DNA of 8,517 nucleotides from an uncultured Bacillota bacterium (GTDB lineage: Bacteria > Bacillota > Clostridia > Christensenellales > UBA1242): NCBI GenBank assembly GCA_937889705.1, contig CALBYO010000028.1:1-8517 (forward strand), read 5' to 3'. Position numbers and translations under genes: made by a program. Positions 7,044-8,517 of the stretch are shown piece after piece; positions within the stretch are counted from its first letter, which is position 1, and the number at the start of each line of letters is the position of its first letter. The notes beneath the pieces are model-generated. The model made no database searches and was not told the origin of the DNA. It saw only the letters and a program-made list of their open reading frames with translations.

Positions 7044-7946
7044 TTAGTTTTGGTTTTCAAAATAACTTTTTAGTTCGCTAATAAATTTGTTACATACAAA
7101 ACTATTTATCGAAGTTTGAAGGGTAATTGCAACAATATCTCTTGGTTTTGAAATAAAATCTGTTTCAATTATTTTCACGCGATTTGCTTTTATGTCTTCT
7201 TCTATAAATTCTTTTATAGAATAAGCAATGCCAAGATTTTTGCTGACAAAATCTGTGATAAGTCCAAAACTACCGATTTCAAAACTAGGACGAATGTTGA
7301 TTTTATTTTCATTGCACATTTTATCAAAATAATCTCGATTTGATGATGGCCTTTTTTGAACTATAATTTTTTGATTAGCCAGTTGCTCTTTGCTTAAATG
7401 ATTATGTGGAAAATCTGGATGAGCAATAAAACAATCGTTAGTTTGAGTTAAAGTTGTTACTTTAAATATATCCATATTGTCTATTGGTGAGTTTAATATT
7501 GCCAAATCAATTACGCCGGTTTTTACATATTTAGTCAACTTTTCGCTATTAGTGTCTGTTATGGTGATAACAATTTTAGGGTATTTTTTGTTGAATTGTT
7601 CAATAAATGGCAAAAGCAACTTTCTAATAATCGTTGAACTTGAACCGATGTTAAGAACGCCTTGTTCTAAATTTGATAATGCGGCGAATTTATTTATGCC
7701 TGAATTTAAAATTTGCATGGCGTTATAACAACTAGCATTAAACTCTTCGCCTTCTTTTGTTGGAACGGTGCCTTTTGCTGTTCTTATAAAAAGTTTGCCG
7801 CCAAGATAATTTTCTAGTTTTTGAATACTTTTTGTAATTGCTGGTTGAGAGATGTATAATTTTTTGCTTGCTAAAAGAATGCTTTTACTTTCATAAACCG
7901 CTAAAAACACTTTTATTAAATTTAAATCTAAATCATTATAATTCAT
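7044..7946 (-). CDS. LysR-family transcriptional regulator
   Basis: A 300-residue protein of normal family length. Residues about 5-66 form the winged helix-turn-helix (LNLIKVFLAVYESKSILLAS, then KKLYISQPAITKSIQKLENY and LGGKLFIRTAKGTVPTKEG), with the conserved SQPAITKSIQKLE recognition helix. After a linker helix, about 91-295 is the two-lobed effector-binding domain, opening GVLNIGSSSTIIRKLLLPFI with YPKIVITI following, and including GVIDLAILN and the late SKNLGIAYSI. The effector cannot be read from the sequence. The start is supported by AAAAGG about 8 nt upstream of ATG and by a good promoter. LysR regulators commonly control a divergent target and themselves. Here the divergent side holds a promoter leading into a possible small RNA and no protein gene of normal size, so its target is not obvious; the WxL gene downstream is another candidate. 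Confidence 0.93.
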   Translation of the reverse strand: MNYNDLDLNLIKVFLAVYESKSILLASKKLYISQPAITKSIQKLENYLGGKLFIRTAKGTVPTKEGEEFNASCYNAMQILNSGINKFAALSNLEQGVLNIGSSSTIIRKLLLPFIEQFNKKYPKIVITITDTNSEKLTKYVKTGVIDLAILNSPIDNMDIFKVTTLTQTNDCFIAHPDFPHNHLSKEQLANQKIIVQKRPSSNRDYFDKMCNENKINIRPSFEIGSFGLITDFVSKNLGIAYSIKEFIEEDIKANRVKIIETDFISKPRDIVAITLQTSINSFVCNKFISELKSYFENQN

Positions 7947-7974
7947 GGTTATACCTTTTGCAAATATCTATTGT

Positions 7975-8003
7975 TTGAATTATATCAAATATTTATTTAT
8001 AAT
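7975..8003 (+). promoter_or_regulatory. Plus-strand promoter facing away from LysR
   Basis: TTGAAT (7975-7980), 17-nt spacer, TATAAT (7998-8003), predicting a start near 8010. It drives toward 8011-8142, which has no convincing protein gene but ends in a terminator. It interlocks with the LysR promoter on the other strand. Confidence 0.55.
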
Positions 8004-8007
8004 GCAA
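7979..8007 (-). promoter_or_regulatory. LysR promoter, interlocked with the divergent promoter
   Basis: Minus strand: TTGCAT (8002-8007), 17-nt spacer, TATAAT (7979-7984), start near 7972 and a leader of about 26 nt. Its -10 shares two bases with the plus-strand -35, and its -35 shares two bases with the plus-strand -10. The palindrome AAATATTT (7987-7994) lies at the centre. Polymerase could occupy only one direction at a time, and a LysR dimer bound at the centre would affect both. Confidence 0.6.
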
Positions 8008-8009
8008 GT

Positions 8010-8142
8010 GAATTACAAAAGTGTAAACACGGTTAATTAAAGGTTGTGCTACCGCGGATATAAGCGACGATTTTTGGAGCAAGTTGCAATACAGCATACG
8101 CAGAAAAAAAAGAGAGAATGCTAACGCACTCTCTTTTTTTTT
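8010..8142 (+). ncRNA. Candidate small RNA of about 130 nt, unrecognised
   Basis: The stretch has a plus-strand promoter just upstream (7975-8003) and a strong hairpin terminator at its end (8104-8142). By hand count 8041-8100 is 28/60 G+C, against 12/60 in each of the two preceding 60-base lines; such local G+C rises in AT-rich genomes often mark structured RNA. Possible pairings include GTG/CAC (8021-8030) and TGCT...AGCA enclosing CGC...GCG (8048-8081). It matches no RNA family I know. A competing reading is a decayed coding remnant: one frame reads GCATADISDDFWSKLQ and stays open into the tRNA. It could also be an untranslated stretch transcribed by accident. Confidence 0.35.
8104..8142. 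terminator. Bidirectional terminator between tRNA-Ser and the LysR intergenic region
   Basis: AGAGAG (8111-8116) pairs with CTCTCT (8129-8134), with an inner TGC/GCA helix closing a TAAC loop and an AA bulge. A-runs precede (8104-8110) and T-runs follow (8134-8142), so the hairpin has a U-tail in both directions. It ends tRNA-Ser on the minus strand and any plus-strand transcript from 7975-8003. Confidence 0.88.
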
Positions 8143-8144
8143 CT

Positions 8145-8232
8145 TGGCGCAGAGTTAGGGATTCGAACCCCAGGATGCTTTCACATCAACGGTTTTCAAG
8201 ACCGCCGCTTTCGACCGCTCAGCCAACTCTGC
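8145..8232 (-). tRNA. tRNA-Ser(UGA)
   Basis: On the minus strand the acceptor GCAGAGT pairs with ACTCTGC, followed by discriminator G and an encoded CCA (8145-8147). The D arm is GCT...AGC, and the anticodon loop CTTGAAA gives UGA (plus-strand TCA at 8196-8198). A long variable arm (GATG...CATC) as in class II tRNAs and a TTCGAAT T-loop complete it. The length (88 with CCA), variable arm and G73 all fit serine. It has its own promoter and terminator, so it is transcribed alone. Confidence 0.97.
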
Positions 8233-8243
8233 AAAGCATGATA

Positions 8244-8272
8244 ACTTTATCATATTAATTTTATATTGTCAA
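8244..8272 (-). promoter_or_regulatory. Promoter of tRNA-Ser
   Basis: Minus strand: TTGACA (8267-8272), 17-nt spacer, TAAAGT (8244-8249). The predicted start is about 5 nt before the mature tRNA 5' end at 8232, a normal short leader. Confidence 0.75.
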
Positions 8273-8321
8273 TTATTTTTTGATAAAAATTTTTTAAAAT
8301 TTGGTTTAAAACAAATTATTA

Positions 8322-8350
8322 TTGACAAATATTTAGTTTTGATATAAAAT
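8322..8350 (+). promoter_or_regulatory. Promoter of the partial gene at the right edge
   Basis: TTGACA (8322-8327), 17-nt spacer, TAAAAT (8345-8350); TATAAA at 8343 with a 15-nt spacer is an alternative. Transcription would start near 8357, only about 10 nt before the ATG, with the Shine-Dalgarno at the very 5' end. Confidence 0.65.
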
Positions 8351-8367
8351 ATAATTAGAGGTCAAAT

Positions 8368-8517
8368 ATGAAAGAAGTTAGATTTGGTAAAAATGTTTAT
8401 AAAATTGAAAATTTATATAAAGGCTTAACTTTGGACAAAAGCGGTAATTATGTTGTTCAAAGGATGAATAGCACATCAAGCCGCGTTGGCATTTCAATGG
8501 ACGCCATGGTAAAAATT
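8368..8517 (+). CDS. Unrecognised protein, N-terminal 50 residues only
   Basis: ATG at 8368 follows AGAGGT (8357-8362) by 5 nt and stays open for 50 codons to the window edge. The protein begins MKEVRFGKNVYKIENLYKG and continues with a mixed, soluble, basic composition (GNYVVQRMNSTSSRVGISMD). There is no signal peptide or membrane segment in the visible part. I do not recognise the family. The consensus promoter and Shine-Dalgarno make it a convincing gene start. Confidence 0.75.
   Translation, partial: MKEVRFGKNVYKIENLYKGLTLDKSGNYVVQRMNSTSSRVGISMDAMVKI

Noticed and set aside
6875..7060. Minus-strand open frame of 61 codons after LysR.
   Set aside because: It overlaps the LysR end and runs through the strong LysR terminator hairpin, has no ribosome binding site, and has the Lys/Ile-rich composition expected of AT-rich noncoding DNA.
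8002..8040. Twelve-codon open frame ATGCAAGTG...TAA on the plus strand.
   Set aside because: It begins inside the promoter -10 region, upstream of the predicted start of transcription, and has no ribosome binding site.
8041..8075. Resemblance to a T-box leader (AGGTTGTGCTACCGCGG followed by CGACG).
   Set aside because: The TGGN pairing bases are missing, the AAGG arm has no matching CCTT, there is no room for stem I, and the terminator is a separate hairpin some 60 nt away with no aminoacyl or amino-acid gene following.
1..8517. Mobile elements, CRISPR arrays, or integration marks at the tRNA gene.
   Set aside because: I see no regularly spaced repeats, transposase or integrase, and no duplicate of the tRNA 3' end within the window.

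Overview
The window looks like chromosome from a low-GC member of the Bacillota, probably a host-associated clostridial lineage. This is inferred from strongly AT-rich DNA, Shine-Dalgarno-led genes, sigma-A-type TTGACA/TATAAT promoters, U-tailed hairpin terminators, the standard code (Trp is TGG), and Gram-positive families (a YqhQ/DUF1385-like membrane protein, a WxL domain, a membrane-anchored M60 peptidase). The species cannot be named from the sequence.

Layout. Positions 1-895 (minus) hold the 5' 298 codons of a divergent DUF1385-like membrane protein that runs off the left edge. Divergent to it, 995-1756 (+) encodes a 253-residue DUF11-type beta-sandwich repeat protein. It converges on a 1009-residue secreted, membrane-anchored M60/enhancin-like metallopeptidase (1776-4805, minus), and the two share a bidirectional terminator. 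Upstream of the peptidase on the same strand is a 617-residue protein made of a pectate-lyase-like beta-helix, a bacterial Ig-like domain and a C-terminal WxL domain (4958-6811). A LysR-type regulator follows (7044-7946, minus). The 7947-8144 gap holds overlapping divergent promoters and a possible small RNA of about 130 nt. tRNA-Ser(UGA) lies at 8145-8232 (minus), and the first 50 codons of an unrecognised gene start at 8368 (+).

How the genes fit together. The three central genes all encode surface-type proteins: a glycoprotein/mucin-type peptidase, a WxL beta-helix adhesin-like protein and a DUF11 repeat protein. Each has its own promoter and terminator signals, so they form a neighbourhood, not one operon. 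A host-surface or mucus-contact role is an inference from the families. Only the peptidase has a signal peptide. The other two start cleanly after good ribosome binding sites with no export signal, which is the main puzzle here. The DUF11 protein also appears to be built out of register: it begins with a strand segment that its last repeat lacks.
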